Program-made: the position numbers and the translations under genes | The notes under the pieces: generated by a model | Database searches by the model: none | Told to the model about the DNA's origin: nothing | The model's input: only the letters and a program-made list of their open reading frames with translations | NCBI RefSeq assembly: GCF_029962835.1 | Contig: NC_080577.1 | Span: 6,916,001-6,980,000 of the forward strand | Direction of reading: 5' to 3' | DNA: 64,000 nucleotides | Source: Magnolia sinica | Lineage: Eukaryota > Streptophyta > Magnoliopsida > Magnoliales > Magnoliaceae | Shown here: piece after piece, positions 49,094 through 61,289 of the stretch | Layout: the number at the start of each line of letters is the position of its first letter | How positions within the stretch are numbered: the first letter of the stretch is position 1

Positions 49094-52000
49094 CTACACC
49101 ACTACAGTGTCTGTGAGCCCAAAATTCAGTACATTATAACGAAGTATAGAAATGCAATAAAAGATGCACAGAGCATAAGCAATGCTTACTATAGTGCAAT
49201 TGCGACCAGCTATTTTTGTCAGCCCGTGAGATTTTGAAAGCAACTGTCCTTCTGTAGTAGGATGAAAAGTCGCCTCCATATTCAAGTCCTTCATTGAAGA
49301 TGGAGAGTCGACTGGAACGGAATCCGCTTCAGTTGCAACCACAGTTTCCTTGGTCAAAGGAAAACCAAAGAGTCTGCAACAGCTTTTGCTCGGAATTCCA
49401 CCTTGCCCATTGCTACGATCCACCTTTCCGACAAGCACAGGAGTGTGCACGGCACCTAGAATGTTGTACTCCTTAGATGGATGATACAGCGAATACATGC
49501 TTCCTAAATCTTCCCCTGAATGCTCGGGGTCACAAGGCGACCCGCAAGGTGGCGATCCATGTGTTATGAAGTACCTACCCTTCTCCCTTCTCTTCTGATT
49601 ATCAATGCCATATGCAGTGTGAATGCTTGCTTGCGGGAACGTTAGCACAGAAGATGGTGATGAGACTTTACGAGAAGGCACGGATGGTAGCACATGGGCA
49701 CGGTACCCTTGCAACAGAGTGGGCCATCTTCTTCCAGAGCTAGACAAGTGGAACCCTTCAAAGAATCCAAGCCCACCATTTTGGTGTGCCCAAGCATCAA
49801 CTTGAATTCCACTGTGCTGTGGTTTCAATGGAAATATTTCTTGACCTTGCAAGACCTTGTGGAATCGAACAGATTCTCCTAAACTTGTGCCCTTAAGAGA
49901 AGAAGTGTCAGAATTCCCAGGTAGTGGGATTCTGACACCATTTTGGATCCCAACTATGCGGGAACTATTGGGATTGGGAATGCATCCCCTTCGTTCAGAT
50001 GATTGATGATTTAATACATCAATACCATCGTAAGGAGTTCCAAAACCCGAAATTTCTTGACCTTGCAAGACCTTATGGAACCCATAGGATTCCATGAAGC
50101 CTGAAAGCCCACTTCCATCTGCAAACAAGTCAGGGATAAAAATAAAAATAATGGAAAGGAGATAATAAATAAATGCACCACTCTAAAAACATCTCTTCAG
50201 ACAACAGGCCTACTTGGAAGTGGAAAATCTTCTTTGACAGATGGCGGGGAGATCTTGGTTCTTTTTGACCCAGGTACTATCAAATTGCTAGAACTAGGAA
50301 TTGAACCAGATGGCTCAATCTCCCATGGAGAGACTCTATCCTGACGATTGGTCTCTACATCGTCCCACCTTACCTGCAAGAATGAGCTGAACATGTAACA
50401 CCCACCATGTCAAATAAGGCAAGCATGCAAGTTAAGAGAACTAGAATCATAATACTGTCCTACAGATAACGCTGGTGGGACTAACTATAAATCTTATGCT
50501 GATGGACACCGAAACCCTATTCCAGACAAAAGAATGATTAGAAGTTTTGAAGAAGGCCTATGACTTGAATAGGATGCTATTGTGCTGATTCAAATAATTG
50601 CAACGGTAAATAAGTTGGAAATGAACAAAAATGAAGAACACAAGAAGTTATGTGGTAAGATAGTGATGCTGATGATTATGCTATGTAATAAGGAAATTCC
50701 ATTTCTTGAAAATTTGTCCTGTCCAACATCCCTGTCAGACACGTGTCGAACACATGTAAAAATGGGTATCAGGAAGGAAAACCTCATATTTTATGCTTAT
50801 AGATGAGGGACCACCACCACCATCTGCAGCAGCATAGCCTGCCCAAGTTATTTGGGATTGGTTTCATGATTGCTTTTGCAAATGTTCAACGACTGACATC
50901 GTACTTAACATCAATCTCCACTTTTAATTGAGGCACCTTCAATCCATTAAGACAACAGGTAAGAGATTTCAATGCATAGGGAGGGCACCAAGACACCTTA
51001 GTGAGAGAATCCAATAAGGGAATTAGCCTCTTTAGAGACCTGCCCAAACACAACAATCTTACAACCAACCATAGCATTGATATGATTTACAATGTTGCAC
51101 CCGTTTCCATGGCAAAGGGGAGCTTCTTGCAAACCAAGAGATGGCCGACTACAAATCACCTTCCACTAAGAGGGCTCCTCAAACAAGTTGAAGAAATGCC
51201 TAAGCCCTCTACTCTAGTAGCCTCGCCTCACATTGTTGGAATCACCCATTCCAGATGGGCCAGAGAAGGCAATGCGAATCAACCCTGATGCACCCCGAAG
51301 ACACCCCCAGACTCCTGATTCACCCAGATTCCCTTTTGAGCATCCCTTGATAGAACTTCTAAGTTCTATCAATGGAGATTTATGTAGAACAAGGGAGAAA
51401 TGAAGAAGAAGAAGATAGGAAAAAGACGTTGATCGAATTGAGGGGATCGGTCCTCCAAAGTGTATTGGAAGATTTTAATTTAGTAAGGGGAAAAACAGAC
51501 AGAAATGGGGGGAGGGCTCCTGGATTGCATGCTCTCCCTTTCATTAGGAAAAATCATTTATAAAAAACGTAAATCAAGAAAAACCTTAACATCCCCTTAA
51601 CATTTAACACTAACCAACATAGAGAAGGACAAGTGATCGTATCAGATTTTCTATGGTCCCCGTGTCCGACACGTCGTATTGCTATCCGAGTTCCATAGCT
51701 TAATAAAGTAGCCCTTTTATTCCTTAATATTAACAAGTTGTGAAATAGAAGAAACTATGGCACTAGCAAGTGATCTGTGAACACAAGTTAAATAGTATTC
51801 AGGCATACCAACAGACATTTCCATTTGGAACCGGGCCATCTCACAGGATCTATATCACCAATCCCTGTAATCAACCCAGTGTACCTGAAAATGGAGACAC
51901 GCATTAATCATTTCTCTGAACTTCGTTTAAAATACAAATGATTTTGGAATGGAGCGAATAGATAATATCATAAAGTGTATGAAACCTTCGATCTGCTGCA

Positions 52001-55000
52001 TCTTCATTGTCAAACAGCATTTTGAACCTCATGCCAATAGGAAATGAATGATCAAAGCTCTTCACGAACTTCCTGTACGGTATTATGAATTCTGATGGGC
52101 TTTCCCTACAAGATGTTGAATTTAAAGCTCAGAAGCTGTGGCGTATTATTAACTACAGATAACAAGCTAGGTAATATTAGTATCCATTGTCATAGGTGAT
52201 TTGATCAGTTTACTTTCATGAATTCAACAGAGAAATGGAATGCTAACACAAGATAAAAGCAGAAGAAAATATGGCAAGAGAACCAATTATTTGAACTAAT
52301 GATTTTCAGAGTTCCAAGAAAGCATTGAGAGACAACATTCCTCGGTGGTTTCTGGAAACTATTAGAAATTAAAATTGATTGGCAAATCCATTGCTATGCA
52401 AAATAATATGTAAGTCTTTAGTTTGGATCGAGCAGGTAGTATCCATCCTTCAACCAGAACCCGTAGTACAATTCCAAGGAAAGACAACGATGTACAATGA
52501 CTTTGGCCATAAGCTTGACAGACCATGAAATAGGGTTTGCTAAGGTGGTGATAGCCGTCCATCAATGTTATTTTTGGGACAAAATGGCTAACAGGAGGGA
52601 GCTAGCAAGGGCAACTAGGATGTGCCATTAAAAATCAGCAGTCCCCCACTAAGGACCAATCTGCATGCAATAATTTTCACATTCTGTCTCCAAGAGTGCC
52701 ATGCACTAAAATTAGACACCAAGGTATTCCATAACAGTAATAGCGGACATTAATGGCCACCATTACCGTTAAGATATGGGCGGCAAAGGCCATTGCTATT
52801 TTTGTGAGATATGGGCATTACCATTATGGTAATGGCGGTTAGGTAACCATTTTGGAATACCTTGTTAGACACACATACACATTGTCATCGTCATCGTCAT
52901 AATCGTCATCATCAGAGCCTTTTTCCCAGCTACTGGGATCGGCTGTCATGATTTCTTCACAAAAGTTTGGCATCTCGCTGCCCTCTTGACATCAACCCTC
53001 CTATTTTAACTGGGCTTGACCGGCAGCCATTTTGCTACCAGACATGTAGTCCTAGCAAAGGATTATGATAAAACCTTTCTCATCAACTCGTCCTAGCTAG
53101 TTGGGGTTGGCTTTGATTATTGCTTTGCAAATGATTAGCTGCCTACCCGACATCAGCCCTCCTTTCAAAAGACTAGGGACAGTCTGTGCATCGCAACCAA
53201 GCGGATGTTTGTATGTGTGTGTCACAACAACCACCACCACTATCATCGCCTTTCACCTTCCTCTTTAACTTGGGCTGTTGGAACCAGCCATGGAAAAGGC
53301 TCAGATTGTCACCGCTCACATGCCACCAGAGTCCAAACAGTATTGAACGCCAGCTCACCTGTTACAGGACATTCCAAAAGTGATAAAGGAAAGCAGGGTC
53401 ATGGAAGAGCAATTGCCAGGGAAACTGCTAAGCACAAAGCATGCACACATGGGAGGGGTCACACCCAGGTAGTTGGCTACACAAAATAGCATCGAAGCCA
53501 CAAATAAATGATTACCAACACCATTCACATCAAAAGACAGCCACCTCATGCCTAACACTGCACCTTAGTCCAAGTAGGGCTTGCTACCCAAAAACGGGGA
53601 TTTGTGAAAAGTTGCTGTCAAGAGCATGCAATTCCAGATGAACCCACTGAGAACAAGGTATTTCACCTCTAACTATGAAATACAGATACACCCTACTGTA
53701 CCCACACATGCACATGGACAGACAAGCACGTTGTACATGTCAGGAAAGTTTCTCAGACTGCTGGTAATATGCTAGCTGGTCCCAAGCCTAGGTAAACATG
53801 GGTGGTTGATGTATCAGTGGGCAGTGGGTTGTCAAATCTTTGGCAAGCAAATGAAAATTCATGTTTCAAATATTGATGATTGGCAAAACAATTTTCATAA
53901 AGCCAACACCAAAAGATAGGATGATATATACAGGCCTGGTTGATTTTCTAAATTCTCGGTAAATACCTGGTAAATAAGCAATTATTACATTTTCATCCTG
54001 TTTGAAAATATGCTGGTATTTCTGCTTCGAAAACCAGTTCAAAAGGACTGCTTTAAATTTGGGAGCCCCACCATGATATATATGACATATCCACGCCATC
54101 TATCTTTTTACCAGAACATTTTGAGGCATAAGCCGAAAAATGAGGCAGATCCAACACTCAAGTGGCCCCACACCAAAGGAAACAGTGGCCCCAAGAAGTT
54201 TCTAACGGTAGGTGCTCAGTACCCTTTTTCCTGTGGTGTGATCCACTTGAGCTTTGGATCTGCCTTATTTTTTGGCTCATGCCCTAAATTCAGATGGCAT
54301 AACGGATGGACAATGGGGATAAGCCACATACATCACAGTGGGCCCCACATATATTTCGCACCTCCTCAGTTTTGTGTAAAAAAATTAGGCCCGTCAAATC
54401 AAGCATGGGGAACCATGTGGTCATTACTTGAGGAAATAATCATTACACATTTACAAGGAATTTACGGTGAATTTGGAAAATCAAACAGGGCTGGGAAATG
54501 GAGTTAATGGGTCCAAATTGGGTCACAGTTAACTAAATAGAGGTAAATCACAAATAATTAAAGCAAGGTGGCACTTTCAAATACTTAAATAAGGGAATTC
54601 TTGAGGACAAAACAAACTTGCTCCAGTAATTCGTAAACCATCCCTTTGATAGGCATGTGTCTCATCCAGCAGGACAGCCTTCCCTGCCAATGCCACATGC
54701 ATATGACAGTCTCTAATAATATGATAGATGAAGAACTGATCATCATCATCATCATCTAAGCTTTATCCAAAGTTCTCAACTAATTGGGGTCGGCTACATG
54801 AAGCTTCTACTGCCATTCCACTCTATCAAGGGCCATAACTTCAGTTAGACCATAGTCATAGGTCATTTAAGTCTTTTCTTACTACCACCACCAAGTGTCA
54901 CTTTGGGCCTTCCCCTTGCCCTTTAGAGCCTTCTCACTCCTAACCAGCGCAGTTTTTGGTCTTGGTTGCACATAACCAAACTATCTAAGTCTACTTTCCC

Positions 55001-58000
55001 TCATATTATTATATATTGGTGTTACCCCTCGGTTTCTTGGAAAGCATTCATTTCTAATTTTATCCTTCCTTGTTTTGCCACTCATCCATGTTAACATCCT
55101 CATTTCAGCTGGACTCATTCCATGAAAATGTTGTTCTTTAACTGCCCAAAATTCTGTCCCATAAAGCATAGCTAGTCTTATAGCTATCCTAAAAATTTTA
55201 CCTTTAGTTCGGGTAGCACACAACGATCACATAAAGCTTCTTTTGTTAGTTTATGATTTTATTCTTGGTATTTTAGGCTACCAGCATGCAGCAATAAAGG
55301 CTATCAATTTAAATGAGAGCGAGACTGACATAAATAATCACATTCGATTTTGCTTATGCTAAGCAGCAGCTTATAGACTGAAAGACATTGCTTGAATGGA
55401 CCAATGACACTCAAACAGCCTGACTAGGATTGCATGCTAATCTTTCATTAACATGTTAAACTTCATCCAAAAATGACATGTATCTTCTATAATGTTAATT
55501 CCCCATGACTTTCCTCATACCTTGGGTTGTAGTAGATGTGGAACATGCTCTTCGTGGATAATGCATTAGCCACAGCAGCAAGTGTAGCAACATTGGACCT
55601 TTGCCTACAGAGGACTGGATAAGTAATGCCACTTTTAATATTGGCTGCTCTCCGAACTCCCAATCTCAACTCTCCATTTGCGCCCCTACAAGAAATTTCA
55701 AACATTAAGATACTCGTCCAAAGAAAAATTCCTAAAAATGTAGGTTAGTCGTGGCGGCACACATTAGTATATACACCTAAGGAAGAGAACGGCATCCCCT
55801 GAAACGAGCTTTTTCTTATGGACAAAAGCACTCCATCCGGTCGTGAGCAAATGTCTCCGTGGCTGACCTGCAAGACGGCATAACATAACTTTTTTGTTTG
55901 CAAGACAGACCTAAATTAATTTATTAATGCAAAACTAATCCCCCACACCCAAGTCATTTTCCCTTAAATCCAATAAATCGAATCCCCAAACTAATCACCA
56001 AATCCCAAGACAAATTTCCCTTAAATCCACGAAATTGAATCCCCAAACAACAAGCTTTCTTCTGGTATGGTTCAAAGCAAAAGGTGCCAGTGAAAAAGCC
56101 ACAAATCCTCGTTTTCTGCAGAAAAGAAATGGAAGCCATTGGGAAGGAAATCTTTCAAAATGAAACCCAAAAAGAAAGAAAAACACTTCTTCAGTGATAT
56201 AATCCAATGCATCAAACCAAATCTTTTATACAACCCATTTCAGGTCCTTAATAGTAACAAGAAATGTGGAGTTGATTTGCAGCAAACATGATGGGATCCG
56301 AGACACTAATTAGTTGCCGCCACCATGAAAACGCCCAAGCATAAAAATCAAGAGTTCAACTGATTAGATGGGCCACACATATCAGAATATACTATTGGTC
56401 ATCTTTTGATAGAGCAGAATGGCGGAAATGGATTCATGCAACCCCAATTAGATGGGGGAAAGCTTAGATGATGATGATGACTATTGATCATCTTTTCTTT
56501 CTTCTAACCATCCAATTTTCACTGCAGTCCCACCCGATGATCAGACTCACCTAATTTCTTGGCCAGGGCATTTTCACTGTGGGACCCACCTAATGAACAG
56601 CCCAGAACTCAAAAGAATATGACACATTTCCACATGTGCCATGAATCATCCCTTCAACCTCTCTTCACATGAATCATCCTAGCACTAATCTTTAAAAACA
56701 TAAAGCAAAGCATAAAACATCATTCTCATCAGATAGGAATGGGCCCCTTTGGATGGTAAAACTCCAAAACTAACACAATCTACACAGAATTGAATGAGAG
56801 TACCATTAGCAAAGCAGAAAGAGAACTAAAAATCAATGAAAATTCAGTAACTATTGAAATTTTGAAACAGCGTTTCTTCAATCAACAAATTCCAATATCC
56901 CATGAAACAATGGAGCGAGTACGCACCCCTGTAGATATGCCGAAACCTCCACTCCATCCCATGCAGATCTTTTGCGATGAGCTCTTGCGAGGGTCGCTGC
57001 AATTTATAATCCTACGACAAGAACCGAAAGAGGAGCGTTCTCAAATGGGTGTGTTCTTATTACATTTAGGAAAATAACAATTTTCGAAAATGCTCATTAC
57101 CAGGGAAGGGAAACAGTCCTCGGCCGCCCGACGAGGTACAGAGAAACCTCCATGTGTGCTCGTATCTGATGCAGTAAGGGTCTTGCAGAACATATGGGGC
57201 GTAGTAGACGTGGCCGGACCTTCGATCTCTTCCTCTTCACCATCTCCTTGGACCTCTCTGTCCTGCTGCTAACAAAACCAACATGAAACCAACCGAAAAA
57301 TGTCAAAAACATTGAAAGCCATCATCCAAAATGAAAATTGAAGAAAGATAAGACAGAACTCCCAAAAATAAAAATATTACAATCTTGAATTTGTAAAATT
57401 CAGAATCAAATATCCAACCTCACTTTCCGGTAACAGAGAAACCTGCGCGTAAACCTCATCCGTAGCTGCCTCTGCCTGAAAATTGTCCAGAAAAATCCCA
57501 CATTTTAGTTTTTTAAAAAATAATAATAATAAATAAAAATAAAAATACATGCACCTAAATAACAAGATCAAAGAGAACCGATACGAAATTCGAAAAATCA
57601 AAGAAGATCCAGAACCCAAAATCCAAAACCCATTAAAAAATAATAAAAATAAAAATAAAAATAAAAAACCCACATTTCAGCAGAATTTCAGTAAATTCTC
57701 ATCAAAGAAGAGAAGAAGAAGGGAAAACCCGACATGAAGCTTCACGTCAACCACGCGGCAGAAGACATGCGGAGGGAGATCATAAGCAGGCTCCAGGCGG
57801 TAATCGGTCGTCTGCTCCAAATGACCCTGCGGAAAATACACTACAAAGCTCCCCTTCCGCGGCAGCCTGATAAGCGGACCAGCGCAGGCGTGCCAGAGCT
57901 CCAAGCAGACGGACGGTGACGGCGAATCGGCACGAGGCGGAGGCAGAGGCGGAGACGGAGAAGGGTCTTCGAAGGCATCGCCAATGGAGTTAAGATCGAT

Positions 58001-58006
58001 TCCCAT
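49094..58006 (-). CDS. ARF3: AUXIN RESPONSE FACTOR 3 / ETTIN-like transcription factor
   Basis: ARF3/ETTIN represses auxin-responsive and organ-polarity genes in the nucleus. Ten coding exons on the minus strand, every junction GT/AG and in phase: 58006-57734, 57475-57419, 57268-57101, 57011-56927, 55867-55777, 55685-55521, 52105-51986, 51884-51809, 50373-50214, 50118-49094; 739 codons. Start [15 protein letters not shown], then [13 protein letters not shown] and [17 protein letters not shown]. The B3 DNA-binding domain spans exons 3-5: [68 protein letters not shown]. The ARF domain follows: [44 protein letters not shown]. The last exon is the repression/middle region with two KVLQGQE tasiR-ARF sites and [14 protein letters not shown] rather than ARF4 is favoured by the LFGFPLT and [12 protein letters not shown] wording and by the missing PB1 domain. 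Exon 10 reads past an apparent splice donor at 49189 (after GRNCTI) to a stop at 49094; a spliced form ending elsewhere is possible. Introns contain foldback and LINE insertions. Confidence 0.92.
49838..49858 (-). promoter_or_regulatory. tasiR-ARF target site 2
   Basis: The sense strand encodes KVLQGQE. The opposite strand (ttcttgaccttgcaagacc) agrees with TAS3 tasiR-ARF as I remember it, except for one G:U-type position and the last two bases. ARF2/3/4 mRNAs are cut at such sites. Confidence 0.85.
50054..50074 (-). promoter_or_regulatory. tasiR-ARF target site 1
   Basis: Same core as the site at 49838, again encoding KVLQGQE ([10 protein letters not shown]). Having two such sites about 200 bases apart in the last exon is the arrangement known for ARF3 and ARF4. 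Confidence 0.85.
50808..50960. repeat. repeat fragment in ARF3 intron
   Basis: It has words such as accaccaccaccatctgca and caagttatttgggattggtt, then 'catgattgcttttgcaaatg'. These resemble 52900-53160 and probably derive from a LINE or SINE 3' region. Confidence 0.45.
52890..53200. repeat. LINE/SINE-like repeat fragment in ARF3 intron 6
   Basis: It starts with (CGTCAT)n-like words, then 'cagctactgggatcggctg', 'gttggggttggctttgatta' and 'ttgctttgcaaatgattagc'. Wording and tail are like RTE LINE 3' ends but diverged. Confidence 0.5.
54061..54352. mobile_element. foldback element (copy Q) in ARF3 intron
   Basis: Left 'gagccccaccatgatatata', 'gaggcagatccaacactcaa'. Right 'gagctttggatctgcctta', 'catacatcacagtgggcccc'. 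The palindrome centre is short. It lies in the 3.4-kb intron between the exons at 55521 and 52105. Confidence 0.7.
54731..55225 (-). mobile_element. RTE-type LINE 3' end in ARF3 intron
   Basis: Its minus-strand frame contains [34 protein letters not shown] and [15 protein letters not shown], the characteristic C-terminal part of plant RTE reverse transcriptases. The plus strand shows the tail as (ATC)n followed by 'ctaagctttatcc' and 'ctaattggggtcggctacat'. It is 5'-truncated and in the same orientation as the ARF3 gene. Confidence 0.85.
56425..56485 (+). mobile_element. RTE LINE tail fragment in ARF3 intron
   Basis: gcaaccccaattagatgggg then 'aaagcttagatgatgatgat' is the plus-strand form of the RTE 3' end seen at 54731. 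Very short. Confidence 0.55.
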
Positions 58007-58217
58007 CAAATACAGAAAGAGAAATGATTCAAAAGAGAATAGAAAAAGATGTCGCTTTGGGTGTTGAAGGTGGAGTGAAGGATAAGGGCGATCATGCCTG
58101 CATTTCCAAGCTGCTGCTTAACCTGCGCACCCTCTGTTCAATGTAGAGGCGACTGCTGCTGTCTCCTTTTAAGAAGAAAAAAATAAAAAGAAATGAAAAC
58201 TGTGTATGAAATGCTTA

Positions 58218-58248
<31 letters not shown>

Positions 58249-58541
58249 TTCTTCCTTTGTTTTTTTGCTGCTGCGGCCTCTGCTGTAGCTGTGGCTGTAC
58301 TGCCTCTTAGTTCACCATAAAGTAACGAGAAAAGCTTTGATACTCCGGCAATGTGACACATCATACTCGTGCACTGAGAGATCGTGATTCAAATTTTACC
58401 GTCCGAATTATTGTTCGCAATTGAAATGTATCATGAACAAAAATTACAGTTATTCGATAATTTGACCGTCGGTGGACATTTATTGGATGGTTAAAATTGA
58501 ATATCCGATGGTTTTGATTCAACAAGCAAGTGTCCGCATTA
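58007..58541 (-). promoter_or_regulatory. ARF3 5' leader and proximal upstream region
   Basis: Upstream of the start codon on the minus strand is a (GA)n tract (58219-58250) within a purine-rich leader, common in plant 5' UTRs. No transcription start or auxin-response TGTCTC pair could be assigned with confidence. Confidence 0.4.
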
Positions 58542-59140
58542 GGGCCTGTTTGGGAACCTGAATCGGGAACCCTGGATTTGAAATCCTCCTGATACCTGGA
58601 TTCAAAATCCACTGTAATTCAAAAGTAGTTATGCATAATATATTCATATTTATAAAGGTTTAAATTTAATTACTAAATTAATTTTAATATCTTTCATTTT
58701 TTAACATATATAATGTTTTGCACAATGTATGTAATAAGCCCATTGTAATATATATTTTTCTCAAAATTGATAAAATTTAAAGTCTTGAATTGGCCACAAG
58801 CACAAGATTACATCTGAGTGACTAACCAATGATTTTTAACAGTTGATTTACATGGACAATATTTAGACAGTGTAAATCATCATATTAAAGTTTTTATAGT
58901 GACGCATTTGATAATTTAATTGTTTTGAGACATTATTAGTAGGCCATGGGTCTAATGAATTAACAGTGTAACGACAAGCAAATTACACTAGCAACTCTTA
59001 AAAAGATTTTAAATGTAATTCAAGTTTTCACTTTGGATTTCAAGCTCTAGGGATATGTGAAACACTTTATGATGCCAAACATACGGGCATTTGAAATTCC
59101 CTCAAACCATAAAACCATGATGCCAAACATACCAGGCAAG
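58542..59140. mobile_element. PIF/Harbinger-like MITE, second copy
   Basis: Left end TTA|GGGCCTGTTTGGGAAC. The core (ttaaatttaattactaaatt, aataagccc, gtgactaaccaa) is collinear with 20255-20928. The right end contains gatgccaaacatacc, but the terminal repeat is eroded and the target duplication is not clear. Confidence 0.7.
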
Positions 59141-60740
59141 ATTCTTCAATTAATTTGAATTTTAACTTGATTTTGTATTTGCCAGCTGTATAAGTTTTGA
59201 CTGCCTGCGTATCAAGCGTACATACATAACGCGAGTATTTAAACTAGTTATACTATTTATTGGAATAATGATTTTATTATTATATAATATCAATGGAAAA
59301 GACGTTACTGTGGTGTATGAATCATACTACAAAGGCACCCTAACTTATACACATGGTATAGAATTAATTGAAATCCAACCGTCCAAATGGTGATCCCTAC
59401 TTCAGATGATTCACAACCTGAAGCTTATACTAACTTGATTTGTCATGGAGCTTTATTCGACGGCTGAGGTAAGAAATCGTCAATTGTGTTAATTCAGCAA
59501 ACGAATGTCCATCAATCAAAGGTTAAGATTATTCAAACAATATGGTTCTGTGACGAAGACCTATCTACGTGTGTGTGTCATAGTATGGACAGTCCAAATT
59601 TAGCTAATACATGTCACATTGTGGTTACCGGGCGCCTGCGTATGAATTACCATCGTCCGTTACAGTATAAAATAACTCCCCTTTTGGATGACATCTACGC
59701 CCACCTGGTTGATTTAGTTGCACGTCTCAGGTTGAAATCGGGACAAAAGTGTACTGTTTCGACTCCCAATGTGGAAAGTAACTGTATCGATGACAAGCGA
59801 TAAATACAGACGTTGTATCATAAGTTATGATGCAGCCGTTTTTACATGCCAACGTGTCACATATATAGATTATCATATCCGTCAAAAATGTGGACCACAT
59901 CACGATGATCGGTTGGTATAAAAATCAGGAGAATCCACATATTGGATGGTAGAAACTAGTAATCTAACTCATACCATCGGCTGTTTATTGACATTTGTGT
60001 AGTGGATGGATGTATGTGTGAATAGGCCTAATTTTCACGTCAAACAAGTAACATGTTGTGGGCCACCTTTTTAACGGATAGGATATTATACATGATAACA
60101 TATTGGGAGAAAGATTGGCTGTTTCATAGCTTACCATTGAGTCGCTATATCTGTCATTTCTCTTGGGTTGGACACAGGGCTACATTGATAGTTAACCACC
60201 ACTTTTTAAGTTGCCTCTCCCACTGTGCATGTGACATAGGTAAATGTGGAGGGTCATCATATCTATTTTGATTTGTGCTGGATACCATAAATGAAGTGGA
60301 TCCACAGCTGGGTTTGGATCTCAATCATCATGCATTCAGGATACACCTTCATGGGTAGTTTTTTTTTTTTTTTTATTTTAATTTATGGTAAGAAATAATA
60401 ATAAGCTACTTTTTTAATAAAAGTTAGTTTGATAATCACATTTAATAAAAATTAATTTGGTAATCACACTTGTAAAATTAGTTTATCAGCTTAAAGTTAT
60501 TTATACTCATGAATATAAAATATTGACTTTTTTGAACTTTTTGAATTTTTTTTACTTTCTCAACTCTCTTTCTCATCTCTCATGTGATGGAGTCTTTATA
60601 CAGAAGGTGACCTCACGTGATGAGTGGTTCACATCAAATGTGGACCCCGCAGGTTAGATGGTCCATATCAAGGTTGAGCCACGGCTTCACCAGTGACTCC
60701 TTCAGTACTTAGCTTGACACTGATATTGGTCGGTGTTAGA
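59141..60740. other. intergenic DNA
   Basis: AT-rich with T and A runs (60360-60375, 60545). The longest frame (59486-59803) has no recognisable domain. No element delimited. Confidence 0.4.
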
Positions 60741-60744
60741 AAAG

Positions 60745-61205
60745 CTTTGCATGCCTCACTTAAATATATGTGCATCATCCATTATGTTCATCCATTTTTG
60801 TATGCCTCAGCTTAATATATGTGTATCATCCACAACGTTCAATATATGTGTCTCATCCACAGTGTTCATCCATTTTGCCGGCTCATTTTCCAGCATGAGC
60901 CCCAAAGTGGCTCAGATTCACATCTCAAATGAGTCATACCATGCGAAAACAATAACAATTGAATACAATTAAAAACTTCTTAGGATCCACTAATGTTTAT
61001 ATGTTGTCTAACCTATTGATTAGGTCACACATAGTTGGATGAAGTAAAATTTCCCCAAAATGTTTTTAATGATTGGCATTCACTCTGCAGTATTTCTTAT
61101 TGATTTCAATCCGCTTCATTGTTTGGTTCATGCCCTAAAATGATATAAAAATAGATGGACATCATGGATGAAATGCACAAATCATGTTAGGGCCCACAGA
61201 GCTTT
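60745..61205. mobile_element. foldback element (copy R)
   Basis: The left part has three near-repeats of 'aatatatgtg(c/t)(a/c)tcatccac' (60765-60865), then 'gccggctcatttt', 'cagcatgagccccaaa'. The right arm has 'ttcatgccctaaaatgatat' and 'agatggacatcatggatgaa'. Ends diverged. Confidence 0.6.
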
Positions 61206-61289
61206 CAGCGCTAACTAGTATCAAGCTCGGCACTGGAGGGGTCATTACCAAATCCAAGTTCGAGTCCCACATGACAGTGACCCACGTCA

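Noticed and set aside
48777-49139. Plus-strand frame of 120 codons
   Set aside because: It overlaps the ARF3 3' end on the opposite strand, holds repeat-family words, and has no domain.
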